Source: Arthrobacter sp. Leaf69 (lineage in GTDB: Bacteria; Actinomycetota; Actinomycetes; Actinomycetales; Micrococcaceae). From it: 64,000 nt of DNA. The translations under genes and the position numbers were made by a program. The notes below the pieces were generated by a model that worked only from the letters and a program-made list of their open reading frames with translations, did not search any database and was not told the origin of the DNA. Location: positions 578,237-642,236 of the forward strand of contig NZ_LMLR01000010.1 of assembly GCF_001422645.1 (NCBI RefSeq), given 5' to 3'. Below, in pieces: positions 1 through 9,300 of the stretch (position 1 is the stretch's first letter; every line of letters begins with the position of its first letter).

Positions 1-811
1 CGCGGGTCTTGGGTGAGCGGGTGTCCGTGATGTCGTCTACGAGCTTGGCGGTCATGAGGGATTCCAACAGCCCCACGAACGCCATGGCCAGCGCGAACGG
101 GAAGATGACCTGCAGTGTTTCGAGCGTGAACGGCACGTTTGGCACGAACAGCGAGGGCAGCGAGTCCGGCAGCGCACCCTTGTCCCCCACCGTGGGGACC
201 GCGACGGCGGCCAGGACGGTGACAAGGGTCAGGACCACGATCGCGACGAGCGGTGCGGGCACGGCCTTGGTGAGCCGGGGCAGGCCGAAGACGATCAGGA
301 GGCCCGCCGCGGTGAGCGGATAGACCAGCCACGGCACGCCGATCAGCTCGGGGACCTGGGACAGAAAGATCAGGATGGCCAGGGCGTTGACGAAGCCCAC
401 CATCACTGAGCGGGGAATGAAGCGCATCAGCTTCGCCACGCCGGACAAGCCTAGGATGATCTGGAAGATGCCGGCCAGGATGACGGCGGCGACGAGGTAG
501 TCCAGGCCGTGCGACTTCACCAGCGGGGCGATCACGAGGGCAACGGCGCCGGTGGCCGCCGAAATCATCGCGGGACGGCCGCCGACGAAGGCGATCGTCA
601 CCGCCATGGTGAAGGACGCGAACAGCCCGATCCGCGGGTCCACGCCGGCAATGATCGAAAACGCGATGGCCTCCGGGATGAGCGCCAGCGCGACGACGAG
701 CCCGCCGAGGATCTCGGTTTTGAGCCGGCGCGGTGACCTCAGGGTCAACCGGACGGATTGCAGCTGTTCTGGAGCGAACACCGGAGGGTGTTCGGCTTTT
801 GCGACGGCCAT
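1..811 (-). CDS. SulP family inorganic anion permease (3' end outside window)
   Basis: About 270 N-terminal codons are present; the gene runs off the left edge, so the C-terminal part (including any STAS domain) is not visible. The start ATG is at 811. After a short cytoplasmic stretch the protein has SulP hallmarks: a PEAIAFSIIAGVDPRIGLFAS segment (written here as the PEAIAFS and GVDPRIGLFAS blocks), then repeated hydrophobic helices. SulP proteins carry sulfate, bicarbonate or similar anions across the membrane; the substrate cannot be told here. It is divergent from a MerR-type gene, with a strong inverted repeat between them, so MerR control is likely. Confidence 0.85.
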   Translation of the reverse strand, partial: MAVAKAEHPPVFAPEQLQSVRLTLRSPRRLKTEILGGLVVALALIPEAIAFSIIAGVDPRIGLFASFTMAVTIAFVGGRPAMISAATGAVALVIAPLVKSHGLDYLVAAVILAGIFQIILGLSGVAKLMRFIPRSVMVGFVNALAILIFLSQVPELIGVPWLVYPLTAAGLLIVFGLPRLTKAVPAPLVAIVVLTLVTVLAAVAVPTVGDKGALPDSLPSLFVPNVPFTLETLQVIFPFALAMAFVGLLESLMTAKLVDDITDTRSPKTR

Positions 812-934
812 TGCTGGCTCCGTTCGTGGTCAAGAAGACGCGCGACGGCGGCTTCGTTCTGCTAATGATTGAGGGGCGCAGCGCCGCGCCGGCATGAGGG
901 GGAATTAGTCTCTAAGGTCTCAACCCCACCACCC

Positions 935-964
935 AAACCCTACCCTAACGTGATGGTAGGGTTT
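935..964. promoter_or_regulatory. Perfect inverted repeat, probable MerR operator
   Basis: AAACCCTACC, a 10-base spacer, then GGTAGGGTTT: both arms pair perfectly. It lies 25 bases before the merR start and 124 bases before the sulP start, between the two divergent genes. MerR proteins bind dyads inside a long promoter spacer, so size and place fit. That the neighbouring MerR protein binds it is inference. Confidence 0.6.
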
Positions 965-989
965 AAATCAGAACAGAACGGAGACCCTG

Positions 990-1370
990 ATGACGGCTAA
1001 AACCGGCAGCACCAGCACCATGCACATCGGCGAATTGGCGGACAGGACCGGCCTGTCACTGCGGACCATCCGTCACTATGACGACGTCGGGCTACTGCCC
1101 GCGACGGCGCGCACCGACGGCGGCTTTCGCGTCTATTCAGAGGATGATTTCGAGCGTCTGATGGTTATCAAGCAGATGAAGCCGCTGGGGTTCTCACTGG
1201 AGGAAATGGCCGAGATCCTGGGTCTTCTTGCGAACGGACCGGGCGCGCCAGGATCTGCCGCGCGTCTCGCGGGAATCCTGGAACAGGCCGCACACCAGCG
1301 CGCCAAAATGGCCCGCAACCTCGCGCAGGCGGACGACTTCATCGCCATGCTAGGGCGCATCACCGCATAG
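990..1370 (+). CDS. MerR family transcriptional regulator
   Basis: The protein has 126 residues. The N-terminal winged helix-turn-helix reads MHIGELADRTGLSLRTIRHY (residues 11-30), followed by DDVGLLPATAR and a GFRVYSEDDFERL block, the standard MerR order. A helical dimerisation segment follows. The protein has no cysteine, so it is not a metal sensor of the classical type, and there is no large effector domain. The start is set by GGAG six bases before the ATG at 990; an internal ATG at 1020 is an alternative. It probably controls itself and the divergent sulP gene. Confidence 0.85.
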   Translation: MTAKTGSTSTMHIGELADRTGLSLRTIRHYDDVGLLPATARTDGGFRVYSEDDFERLMVIKQMKPLGFSLEEMAEILGLLANGPGAPGSAARLAGILEQAAHQRAKMARNLAQADDFIAMLGRITA

Positions 1371-1379
1371 GCACGCTCT

Positions 1380-1443
1380 ACTGCCCGGTCAGCGGTACGC
1401 CAGCGAACTTCCTAAAATCGGACATATTCTCGGACCGGGCAGT
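1380..1443. repeat. Widely spaced perfect inverted repeat
   Basis: ACTGCCCGGTC at 1380-1390 and GACCGGGCAGT at 1433-1443 are perfect 11-base inverted copies separated by 42 bases. They begin ten bases after the merR stop and end before the following transporter. This could be a terminator with a large loop, a pair of regulator half-sites or a relic of mobile DNA. There is no T-run after it. Confidence 0.45.
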
Positions 1444-1458
1444 CACGAACTGGCTTAG

Positions 1459-2484
1459 GTGTGGTCGCGATGGCACCATATTTGGATGCTTGAGGCAACC
1501 AAAACTTCGTCTGCCCCCGAGACCGGCGCGGTCCCGGCCAACCCAGCCCTCGCCGCCGAGGCGAAGATCGCCCGCATCGCGGTCACCATCTTCCCGCTGC
1601 TCGTCGTCGTCGCGGGCGTCGCGGGCTACCTGGTGCCGGGCGCTTTTAAGCACCTCGGTCCCAGCGTGCCGTACCTGCTGGGCATCATCATGTTCTGCAT
1701 GGGCCTGACGCTGACGCCGCCCGACTTCGCCTCCGTGGCCAAGCGCCCCTGGGCCGTCGTTCTCGGTATTGTGGCGCACTACGTCATCATGCCCGGTGCC
1801 GACTGGATCATCGCCGTCGCATTGAATCTCCCACCGGAACTGGCCGTGGGGCTCATCCTCGTCGGCTGCGCGCCCTCGGGCACCGCGTCCAACGTGATGG
1901 CGTTCCTGGCCAAGGGCGACGTCGCACTTTCGGTCGCGATCGCCTCTGTGTCGACACTGATCGCCCCGGTGGTGACGCCGCTGCTGGTCCTGTTCCTGGC
2001 CGGGTCCTACCTGCAGATCGACGCCGGCGGCATGGTCCTGGACATCGTCAAGACGGTTCTCCTGCCGGTGATCGCCGGCCTGCTGGCACGCCTGTTCCTC
2101 AAGAAGCTCGTGGCCAAAGTACTGCCGGCCCTGCCCTGGGCGTCCGCCGTCGTTATCTCACTCATCGTCGCGATTGTGGTCGCCGGCAGCGCCAGCAAGA
2201 TCGTCGCCGCCGGAGGGATCGTGTTCCTCGCTGTAGTGCTGCACAACGGCTTCGGCCTCGGCCTCGGGTACCTGGCCGGCAAGCTGGGGCGTCTGGATGA
2301 CAAGGCACGCCGGGCGCTGGCCTTCGAGGTTGGCATGCAGAACTCGGGTCTGGCCGCCACACTGGCGACGGCGCATTTCAGCCCGCTGACCGCACTGCCC
2401 TCCGCGGTGTTCTCACTCTGGCACAACATCTCCGGCGCCGTCGTCGCGGCCTGGCTGGCGCGGCGCCCGCTGCGTGACGCTTAG
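1459..2484 (+). CDS. Bile acid:sodium symporter (BASS) family transporter
   Basis: The protein has 341 residues from a GTG at 1459; an ATG at 1486 would remove nine residues and is equally plausible, as neither has a clear ribosome site. About nine hydrophobic helices are visible. BASS landmarks include FCMGLTLTPPDF, GLILVGCAPSGTASNVMAFLAKGDVALS (read as GCAPSGTASNV) and the late FEVGMQNSGLAATLA motif. The family moves organic anions with sodium; bacterial members include pantoate and pyruvate-type carriers. No neighbouring pathway shows the substrate. It converges on deoC across a hairpin terminator. Confidence 0.85.
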   Translation: MWSRWHHIWMLEATKTSSAPETGAVPANPALAAEAKIARIAVTIFPLLVVVAGVAGYLVPGAFKHLGPSVPYLLGIIMFCMGLTLTPPDFASVAKRPWAVVLGIVAHYVIMPGADWIIAVALNLPPELAVGLILVGCAPSGTASNVMAFLAKGDVALSVAIASVSTLIAPVVTPLLVLFLAGSYLQIDAGGMVLDIVKTVLLPVIAGLLARLFLKKLVAKVLPALPWASAVVISLIVAIVVAGSASKIVAAGGIVFLAVVLHNGFGLGLGYLAGKLGRLDDKARRALAFEVGMQNSGLAATLATAHFSPLTALPSAVFSLWHNISGAVVAAWLARRPLRDA

Positions 2485-2505
2485 CGGCTGTAACTCCACA
2501 GCGTC

Positions 2506-2545
2506 CCCCTGCGGGCCGCGGCTTCAGCCGGGCGGCCCGCAGGGG
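2506..2545. terminator. Bidirectional hairpin terminator
   Basis: CCCCTGCGGGCCGC (2506-2519) pairs perfectly with GCGGCCCGCAGGGG (2532-2545) across a 12-base loop. It sits between two converging genes, the BASS transporter and deoC, so it can serve both. There is no strong T-run, as is common in actinobacteria. Confidence 0.7.
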
Positions 2546-2553
2546 ATACAGGT

Positions 2554-3228
2554 TTAGTACCCGGTGCTGCGTCCGCCGCTAAGGACGTCGGCGGTCCCGG
2601 ACAGCCCCAGGCGGGTGGCGCCTGCCGCGATCATGGCCTGAGCGGCGGCCCAGTCCCGGATGCCCCCGGAGGCCTTGACGCCAAGCCGCGGACCCACCGT
2701 GCGTGCCATCAGCTCGACTGCGAGGACTGTGGCTCCGCCAGCCCCGTGGAAGCCCGTCGAGGTTTTGACGAAGTCGGCTCCGCTGCTTTCAGCGGCGTTA
2801 CAGCACCGCACGATCTGCTCATCCGTCAGCGCCGCGGTCTCCAGGATGACCTTGAGCACGGTCGGCGCCGGCACGGCCTCGCGGACGGCGCTGATGTCCC
2901 GTTCGACGGCGTCGTAGTCACCGGCCCGGACCGCTCCGACGTCGATGACCATGTCGATCTCGTCGGCACCGTTGCGCACTGCCTCGCGGGCCTCCGCTGC
3001 CTTGACGCTGCTGTGGTGCTTGCCCGACGGGAAGCCGCAGACCGCCGTGATCCGGGTTCCCGTGCCAATGCCGGCCAGCGGCAGCATGGATGGCGAGACG
3101 CAGACCGACCAGGCCCCTAGGCGGGCGGCTTCGGCGGCTGCCTCCTCGGCCTCGGCCCGGGTTCCCGTGGACTGTAGGAAGGTGTGGTCCACGATCCCGG
3201 CCAGGCCGGCCGCATTCAGTTCAGTCAT
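2554..3228 (-). CDS. deoC: Deoxyribose-phosphate aldolase
   Basis: The protein has 224 residues, normal for DeoC. It cleaves 2-deoxyribose 5-phosphate to glyceraldehyde 3-phosphate and acetaldehyde. The family's Schiff-base lysine is in [10 protein letters not shown], and the [10 protein letters not shown] and [10 protein letters not shown] segments are also present. The ATG at 3228 is chosen because AAGGAG stands just before it and the aldolase fold starts there; a longer frame upstream reads low-complexity sequence. It is the last gene of the ribose operon, 22 bases after rbsCB, which suggests that deoxyribose or nucleoside sugars are handled with ribose. Confidence 0.93.
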   Translation of the reverse strand: MTELNAAGLAGIVDHTFLQSTGTRAEAEEAAAEAARLGAWSVCVSPSMLPLAGIGTGTRITAVCGFPSGKHHSSVKAAEAREAVRNGADEIDMVIDVGAVRAGDYDAVERDISAVREAVPAPTVLKVILETAALTDEQIVRCCNAAESSGADFVKTSTGFHGAGGATVLAVELMARTVGPRLGVKASGGIRDWAAAQAMIAAGATRLGLSGTADVLSGGRSTGY

Positions 3229-3250
3229 GATTCTCCTTGGGGGTAGGGGG

Positions 3251-5242
3251 CTACTTGCAGGTGGCCGTGTCGCCGATGCCGCGCAGGTAGGAGCAGAACT
3301 CGTCGACTCCGCTGCCGGTGACGAGCTTGCCCTGGAGCACCCGGGACTCTTCGACTTTTTCGCCGGCGGCAACGGCGTGGCCGATCTTGGCGACTTCCTG
3401 GCCGAGCGCGAACGGGGACTCGGCGTTCGTGGCGTACATCTCTCCGCTCTTCACTGCGGCGAGGGCATCACCGATTCCGTCGTTTCCGACGATCTTGATC
3501 GTGGCGAGCAGTCCCCGTGACTTGACGGCGGCCACCGCGCCGAGCGCCATTTCATCGTTGGCGCCGTAGATCCCGGTGATGCCCGGGTTGGCCTGGAGGA
3601 TGTTGGTGGTGACATCGAGGGCCTTGCCCCGGTCGAAGTCTGCGGACTGCACGGCGACAACCTGCACGCCCGGGCATTCCTTCATTCCGGCTTTGAACCC
3701 TTCGGACCGGTCCCGTGCAACGCTGGTGCCGAGGAGGCCCTGCAGCTCAGCCACTTTGCCGGTACCGCCGACAGCGTCGCAGAGGGCTTTGGCGCCGTTC
3801 TTGCCCGCCTGGACGGCGTCATAGCCGATGAAGGCGGCCAGTTTGCCCTGATCGGGCACGCGGTCGAAGGCGACAACGGGGACGTTTGCCTGGTTGGCCT
3901 TGACGGTGATCGATCCGCCGGCTTCGCTCGAGGTCGGGTCAAGCAGCAGCACTCCGGGCTTCTTCACGAGCGCGGTGGTGGCCTGGTTCAGCGCGGCCGT
4001 GTCGTTGTTGTTGGCGTTCTGGACATCCAGGTTCACGCCGAGTTTCGCGGCCTGGTCCTTGGCGCCGTCGCCGACGGAGACGAAGAACGGGTTGTTGAGC
4101 GTCGAGATGACCAATGTGGCCGATTTCTGCTCGGCCCCCGCGCTTCCGTCGTCCGTGGAGCGTACGGCCGTGGTGACGCCTGCGCCGACCACCAGGAGGC
4201 CCGCCACGGAGATCATAGCGACCTTCGGAAGGAGGGGAGCCGGTGCGCCGGGGCCGGTTGCGGGCGCCGTCGTGGGCGTTGCCTCGGCGGGCCGCCCTGA
4301 CCGGAAGATGCGCATCAGGACCCCGGAGTTCCGGTCCACAAACACGGCCAGCAGGATCACGGCGCCCTTGACGACGCTCTGCAGGAACGGGGAGACGTTG
4401 AGCAGGTTGAGCCCGTTGTCGATCATGGCCAGCAGGACCGCGCCGACCAGGGTGCCCAGAAGCGCTCCGCGGCCGCCGGCGAGGCTGGTCCCGCCGATGA
4501 TCACGGCTGCGATGGCAGCGAGCTCCAGGCCGGTACCGGCGGTGGGCTGTGCCGTGCCGAGACGTGCGGTAAGGATGAACCCGGCGGTCGCGGCGAGGAC
4601 GCCCGAAATCATGAAGGCCAGGATCTTGACCCGGTCGGTGCTGATGCCGGCGAGCCGCGCGGCGTCGGCGTTGTCGCCCGTGGCGTAGAGCTCGCGGCCG
4701 TACCGTGTGCGGGCCAGGATGTAGCCGAACAGCACACCGAGGACCAGCATGATCCAGATCGGGGTGGGAATGCCGAGCAGGTTGCCCTGACCCAGCGCCA
4801 GGAACGCCTCGTTGGTCACCTTCACGGGGTTGCCCTGGGAGAACTGCAGCGTCAGTCCGGCGAAGATGGACATTGTTGCCAGCGTGGCGATGAACGAAGG
4901 CATTTTGGCTTTGGTGACCAGCACACCGTTGATCAAGCCCGCCAGCGCGCCGACCGCGAGGCCTGCGGCGAGCCCGGCCACCACACCGTATTGGCTGATC
5001 ACGCTGGCGGTGGTGATTGCGCTGAAGCCGAGGACCGCTCCGACGGACAGATCGATCTCGGCGAGGATGATCACGTATGTCTGCCCCGCAGCGATCAGGG
5101 CGACGACGGCGGCCGTGAGCAGGACGTTGAGCATGTTGGACGGCTGCAGGAACAGCGGTGTGGCGAAGACAAGCGCTATGGCCACGAAGGCCAGCATCCA
5201 CACCGCGCGCAGCTGGTCACTGAAGAGGGATATTTTTTTCAT
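3251..5242 (-). CDS. Fused ribose ABC permease and sugar-binding protein (RbsC-RbsB)
   Basis: One frame of 663 residues joins two proteins that are normally separate. Residues 1 to about 315 are an RbsC-type permease with the conserved cytoplasmic loop [15 protein letters not shown] (187-201). A Pro/Ala/Thr-rich linker (about 316-338) leads to an extra hydrophobic helix (about 341-360). Residues 375-663 are a periplasmic-binding-protein-like domain of the RbsB class, from [19 protein letters not shown] to the end. The extra helix would carry the binding domain outside, so each permease subunit has a tethered receptor. It overlaps rbsA by ATGA. No separate rbsB occurs in the operon. Confidence 0.9.
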   Translation of the reverse strand: MKKISLFSDQLRAVWMLAFVAIALVFATPLFLQPSNMLNVLLTAAVVALIAAGQTYVIILAEIDLSVGAVLGFSAITTASVISQYGVVAGLAAGLAVGALAGLINGVLVTKAKMPSFIATLATMSIFAGLTLQFSQGNPVKVTNEAFLALGQGNLLGIPTPIWIMLVLGVLFGYILARTRYGRELYATGDNADAARLAGISTDRVKILAFMISGVLAATAGFILTARLGTAQPTAGTGLELAAIAAVIIGGTSLAGGRGALLGTLVGAVLLAMIDNGLNLLNVSPFLQSVVKGAVILLAVFVDRNSGVLMRIFRSGRPAEATPTTAPATGPGAPAPLLPKVAMISVAGLLVVGAGVTTAVRSTDDGSAGAEQKSATLVISTLNNPFFVSVGDGAKDQAAKLGVNLDVQNANNNDTAALNQATTALVKKPGVLLLDPTSSEAGGSITVKANQANVPVVAFDRVPDQGKLAAFIGYDAVQAGKNGAKALCDAVGGTGKVAELQGLLGTSVARDRSEGFKAGMKECPGVQVVAVQSADFDRGKALDVTTNILQANPGITGIYGANDEMALGAVAAVKSRGLLATIKIVGNDGIGDALAAVKSGEMYATNAESPFALGQEVAKIGHAVAAGEKVEESRVLQGKLVTGSGVDEFCSYLRGIGDTATCK

Positions 5243-6729
5243 CGGGATACGGTCTCCATTGCGTGTTCCAGGACGGACTGCTGGGTCAGGGCGCCGGAGG
5301 TCAGCTCAGCGTTGATGCTGCCTCCGCGCATGACCAGCACCCGGTCCGACATTTCGACTAGTTCGGGCAGGTCAGACGAGACAAGGACGACGGCGACGCC
5401 CTGGGCGGCGACGTCGTTGATGATGGAGTAAATCTCCGCCTTCGCGCCCACATCGACGCCGCGCGTGGGTTCCTCCATCAGCAGGATCGCGGGGTTGCTC
5501 AGCAGGCAGCGGGCCAGGAGGACCTTCTGCTGGTTGCCGCCGGAGAGTGTCCCGACGGCGTCGTCAATGCTGTTGCATTTGACGCTGAGCCGGGTGGAGA
5601 TCTCCTGGCACCGGTCCCGCTCGCGTTTCAGGGTCACAATCCCGTTCCGGGTGATGGCGCCAAGGGTGGCCAGGGATTCGTTGTGCGAGATGGGCTGCGC
5701 TAGCGTGAGGCCCTCCGCCTGGCGGTCCGGGGTCAGGTAGGCCACGCCGGCGGTGATGGCGTGCCGGGGCGACTTCAGTGTCAGCGGCTTGCCGTCGATG
5801 CTGACGGAGCCGGCCGCGTTGTCCAGTCCGAACAGCGCGCGCAGGACCTCGCCCTTACCGCTGCCCATCACGCCGCCGATCCCGAGGACTTCTCCGGCCC
5901 GGACCTGGAAGGAAACCCCGTTGACGACGGCCGATTCCAGGTTCCGGACATCCAGCCGGACCCGGTCCGTGGCGTGGTGTTCCTTGGGGTAGAAGTTCTC
6001 CACCTCTCCGCCCACCATGGCGGACACGACGGCGGCTTCGGTCAGTTCGGCGGCGGTTCCCGTCTTCGATACGCGGCCATCGCGCATCACGACAATGCGG
6101 TCGGACAGTGCGAAGACTTCGGGGAGCCGGTGGCTGATGTAGATCACGGCGACGCCGGCCGCCTGGATCTTGCGCACTTGGGCGAACAGGAGCTCCGATT
6201 CGCGGTCGTCAAGGGCGGCTGTCGGCTCGTCGAGGATGAGCAGCTTGACCGAGTGGTTGAGGCAGCGGGCCAGCTGCACGAGCTGCTGCTGGCCGAAGCT
6301 GAGTTTCCCCACCGGAAGTCGGGTGTCGAGGTCAATCCCCACCTGGCTCAGGAGCTCGGCGGCGCGGGCATGCATCTTGTCCTTGTTGACGAACAACCTG
6401 CCGAACTCGCCGGTGCCGTCATGGGCAAAGATGTTCGAGGCAACGTCCAGCTGCGGGAACAGGTTGTTCTTCAGTTCCTGGTAGATGACCTGGATGCCTG
6501 CGCCCATGGCGTCCTGCGGTCCGCTGAACTTCCGCGGCACGCCGTCGATGGTGATCTCACCGGAATCGGGCTGGTAGGCCCCGGCGATGATGCGGGTCAG
6601 GGTGGATTTTCCGGCCCCGTTTTCGCCTACGAGGGACACGATCTCGCCGGGTTCGATGCTGAGGTCGACACCGCGGAGCACCCGGTTGGGGCCGAAGGAC
6701 TTGGTGATGCCGCTGAGGGTGACTGTCAT
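5239..6729 (-). CDS. rbsA: Ribose ABC transporter ATP-binding protein
   Basis: The protein has 496 residues and two ABC domains, as in sugar importers of the RbsA/MglA type. The first domain has Walker A GENGAGKST (35-43), signature LSFGQQQLV and LLILDEPTAALD. The second has a degenerate Walker A, GVMGSGKGE, then LSGGNQQKVLLARCL and LLMEEPTRGVDVG. Such asymmetry between the two sites is usual in this family. It works with the RbsC-RbsB fusion at the inner face of the membrane. It starts one base after the rbsD stop and overlaps the next gene by four bases, so translation is coupled. Confidence 0.93.
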   Translation of the reverse strand: MTVTLSGITKSFGPNRVLRGVDLSIEPGEIVSLVGENGAGKSTLTRIIAGAYQPDSGEITIDGVPRKFSGPQDAMGAGIQVIYQELKNNLFPQLDVASNIFAHDGTGEFGRLFVNKDKMHARAAELLSQVGIDLDTRLPVGKLSFGQQQLVQLARCLNHSVKLLILDEPTAALDDRESELLFAQVRKIQAAGVAVIYISHRLPEVFALSDRIVVMRDGRVSKTGTAAELTEAAVVSAMVGGEVENFYPKEHHATDRVRLDVRNLESAVVNGVSFQVRAGEVLGIGGVMGSGKGEVLRALFGLDNAAGSVSIDGKPLTLKSPRHAITAGVAYLTPDRQAEGLTLAQPISHNESLATLGAITRNGIVTLKRERDRCQEISTRLSVKCNSIDDAVGTLSGGNQQKVLLARCLLSNPAILLMEEPTRGVDVGAKAEIYSIINDVAAQGVAVVLVSSDLPELVEMSDRVLVMRGGSINAELTSGALTQQSVLEHAMETVSR

Positions 6730-6730
6730 G

Positions 6731-7135
6731 TCAGTACACCACCCCGGCCACGAGGATCACGTTGGCGTAGGGGGTGAATTCGCCGGAGCGGACGGCGGCC
6801 CGGGAGTTCCTGGTCCGCTGTTTGAATTCCGTGTGCGGGACCAGCTCCAGCGGGATGCCGTGGCTGCCCAGCCGGTCCTTGAGGGCCTCAAGGAGTTCCG
6901 GGCTGTGCTCGGCGATCTCCGACGCCGCGATGGCGCCTTCCGCCTCGACTTCGGCCAGGACGACGTCCAGGCACTCCAGGAACCGGGGGACGTTAGCTGT
7001 CAGGGCAAGGTCGATCCGTTCCACGCCGGCCGGGATCGGCAGGCCGGCGTCGGTCACGACAAGTTCGTCGGTATGGCCCAGTTCCGAGATGACCCGGGCG
7101 AGGGATGCGTTGAGGGTACCGCTGTTTTTGCGCAT
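6731..7135 (-). CDS. rbsD: D-ribose pyranase
   Basis: The protein has 134 residues, the normal RbsD length. RbsD interconverts the pyranose and furanose forms of ribose so that ribokinase gets its substrate. The N-terminal block ISELGHTDELVVTDAGLPIP holds the family's catalytic histidine (residue 21), and the C-terminal EFTPYANVILVAGVVY is also typical. GGAG lies five bases before the ATG. It stands between rbsK and rbsA in the operon. Confidence 0.93.
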   Translation of the reverse strand: MRKNSGTLNASLARVISELGHTDELVVTDAGLPIPAGVERIDLALTANVPRFLECLDVVLAEVEAEGAIAASEIAEHSPELLEALKDRLGSHGIPLELVPHTEFKQRTRNSRAAVRSGEFTPYANVILVAGVVY

Positions 7136-7185
7136 AGTTGCTCCACTGCGTTGTAGAGGGATGGGGTGGTGGGTGGCTCTTCCGG

Positions 7186-8160
7186 CTAGCGGGCCGTGGC
7201 GGCCTGCCCGGCGAGGAACGCGTCAATGGCTTCACGCTGCGGGAGGCTGGGGCTGGCCCCGGCAACGGTGACAGCCAGCGCGCCGCCCGCCATGGCGCGG
7301 CGCAGGGACTCGTCCCAGTCCAAACCTTCGGCCAGCGCGCTGCCAAGCACGCCGGCAAAGGCATCGCCGGCGGCCGTGGTATCCACCGCGGTGACACGGA
7401 AGGGTTCCTGGAGGGTCTCGGTTGTGCTGTCTGCGGACGTCCGCTCAACGACGACGGCGCCGGCGCCGGCCAGGGTGACGACGGCACGCTGCACGCCGCG
7501 GTCGGTGAACCAGCGGCCCGCCGCGGTGGCTGATTCGTGATCTGTTACCTCGATTCCGGTGATGAGGCGCGCTTCGGTCTCGTTCGGGGTGACGATGTCC
7601 ACGTGGGGCCAGAAGTCCTCGTCAAGGGCCGACGCCGGCGCCGGGGCGGGGTCCAGAATGACGGTGATGCCGCGGGCTTTGCACGCGCGTGCTGCCTCCA
7701 GCGCCGATTCGTGCGGGATCTCCAGCTGGATCAGGGCGACCTCGGCAGGACGTGCGGACTGGTCCAGGGATTCCCTGATGTGGCCCGGGCTCAGGTGGGA
7801 GTTGGCGAGCGGGATCATCACGATGTCGTTTTCCGCCGAAGCGTCCACCCGGATGTGGGCGATTCCGGTGGGGCCTTCAGTGCGCATCACGCGTGAGGTG
7901 TCGATGTTCTCTTCGGCCAGGGTCCCCAGGACCAGTTCGCTGAAGCCGTCATTGCCCACGCTTCCGATCAGGGATACCTGGCTCCCGGCGCGTGCCGCCG
8001 CCAGCGCTTGGTTGGCGCCCTTACCGCCGAGGACCATGGTGAAGGCGTTTCCGAGGACGGTTTCCCCCGGCTGCGGGAGGCGGTCGCTGAAACTGGTCAG
8101 GTCGCAGGTGATGCTGCCGATCACCAGTACATTCCCGTTTCCGGGCGCAGTTGTTGTCAT
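7186..8160 (-). CDS. rbsK: Ribokinase
   Basis: The protein has 324 residues of the PfkB kinase family and makes ribose 5-phosphate with ATP. The N-terminal signature is GGKGANQALAAARAG. The C-terminal one is DTTAAGDAFAGVLGSAL, with the catalytic aspartate in AAGDAF. The VIGSITCDLT and LPQPGETV blocks near the start fit ribokinase rather than fructokinase. AAGGAA precedes the ATG. It is the first metabolic gene of the operon, 33 bases after lacI. Confidence 0.93.
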   Translation of the reverse strand: MTTTAPGNGNVLVIGSITCDLTSFSDRLPQPGETVLGNAFTMVLGGKGANQALAAARAGSQVSLIGSVGNDGFSELVLGTLAEENIDTSRVMRTEGPTGIAHIRVDASAENDIVMIPLANSHLSPGHIRESLDQSARPAEVALIQLEIPHESALEAARACKARGITVILDPAPAPASALDEDFWPHVDIVTPNETEARLITGIEVTDHESATAAGRWFTDRGVQRAVVTLAGAGAVVVERTSADSTTETLQEPFRVTAVDTTAAGDAFAGVLGSALAEGLDWDESLRRAMAGGALAVTVAGASPSLPQREAIDAFLAGQAATAR

Positions 8161-8193
8161 GGGATTCCTTAGTGATGTGGTCAGGTGGGAGCG

Positions 8194-9204
8194 TTAGTTG
8201 GAGGCGGGAGCGGAGCAGGACTGCCGGATGGTCAGGCTGACCGGGAGGACTTTGTGCTCCAGCGGGGGCTGGTCGGGACTGCCGAAATGTTCAATCCGCT
8301 CGAGCAGCAGGTCCGCGGCGGCGTGGCCCTCGGCGATGGCGGGCCGCGAAATCACGGTGACAGGCGCCGGGAGCAGTTCCGCCAGGTCGAAGTCGTCAAA
8401 ACAAAGGAAGGAGAGCTGCCCGGGGATTGACACGCCGGCGGCGTGCAGGGAGAGCAAGGCACCCTGGGCCATGGTGTTGTTGCCCACGAACAGTGCCGTG
8501 ATTCCGGTGGGATTATCGATCAGCTCCTGGGCTGCGCGGCGGCCGAAATCACGGCTGAATTCGCCGATCTTGACGGCTTCGGCCGGGACCTGGATGCCGG
8601 CGTCGGCCAAAGTCTGCAGGAAGACCTGGTGGCGAACCCGTCCGGGGACGGTGTCCTGGCGGCCGCTGATGATGCCGAAGCTGCGGTGCCCCAGGGACAG
8701 GAGATAGTCTGCGGCGGCTTTGGCCCCGCTGGCGTTGTCGACGTGGACCAGGTCGAAGCCCGGCTCATCCCCCACGGTCCGGTCGATCAGCACTACCGGC
8801 TTGTTGAGGTCCGCCAGCATCCTGCGGGTGCGGTCGCCTTCTTCGGCCGGCACAATCGCCACGGCGTCGACGGCGTCGATGAGGTTGCCCAGGAGTTCCG
8901 ATTCCGCGCTGAACTGCTCATCGCTGCTGGCCACGACGATGCGGAATCCCTGCGTCATGGCCCGTTCCTCGATGCCGCGGACAAGGGCGGCGAAGTACGG
9001 GTTGGAGATGTCGGGGACAATCACGGCAATGCTGTGATGCTTGCCCAGGCGCAGCCCGCGGGCACTGGCGTTGGGCCGGTAGCCGAGATCCGTGATGGCC
9101 TGCCGGATCGCCTCGGCACTGCGGACGTTTTCCCCGGCGAGCATGCGTGAGACGCTGGCGATCGACACGCCGGCAAGTTTTGCCACGTCATGGATGTTTG
9201 CCAC
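8194..9204 (-). CDS. LacI family regulator of the ribose operon
   Basis: The protein has 336 residues from a GTG at 9204. That start is chosen because AAGGAG lies before it and the helix-turn-helix begins at once: ANIHDVAKLAGVSIASVSRML. A longer frame upstream adds unrelated residues. The hinge helix and a periplasmic-binding-like effector domain follow. As the first gene of the ribose operon it probably represses the whole unit, itself included, with ribose or a ribose phosphate as inducer. A palindrome about 100 bases upstream is the likely operator. Confidence 0.88.
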   Translation of the reverse strand: MANIHDVAKLAGVSIASVSRMLAGENVRSAEAIRQAITDLGYRPNASARGLRLGKHHSIAVIVPDISNPYFAALVRGIEERAMTQGFRIVVASSDEQFSAESELLGNLIDAVDAVAIVPAEEGDRTRRMLADLNKPVVLIDRTVGDEPGFDLVHVDNASGAKAAADYLLSLGHRSFGIISGRQDTVPGRVRHQVFLQTLADAGIQVPAEAVKIGEFSRDFGRRAAQELIDNPTGITALFVGNNTMAQGALLSLHAAGVSIPGQLSFLCFDDFDLAELLPAPVTVISRPAIAEGHAAADLLLERIEHFGSPDQPPLEHKVLPVSLTIRQSCSAPASN

Positions 9205-9300
9205 GGATGCCCTCTCCTTTGAGTCGGCCGGGTCTGCTGGTCCGGCCCTTCTTGGCCGGGATGAGGCGCCGGTTGTGAACCCAATCACTCCGGCATTCGA

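Noticed and set aside
3939..5201. A 420-codon frame inside rbsCB
   Set aside because: It is an out-of-frame, Arg-rich shadow of the permease part of the fusion.
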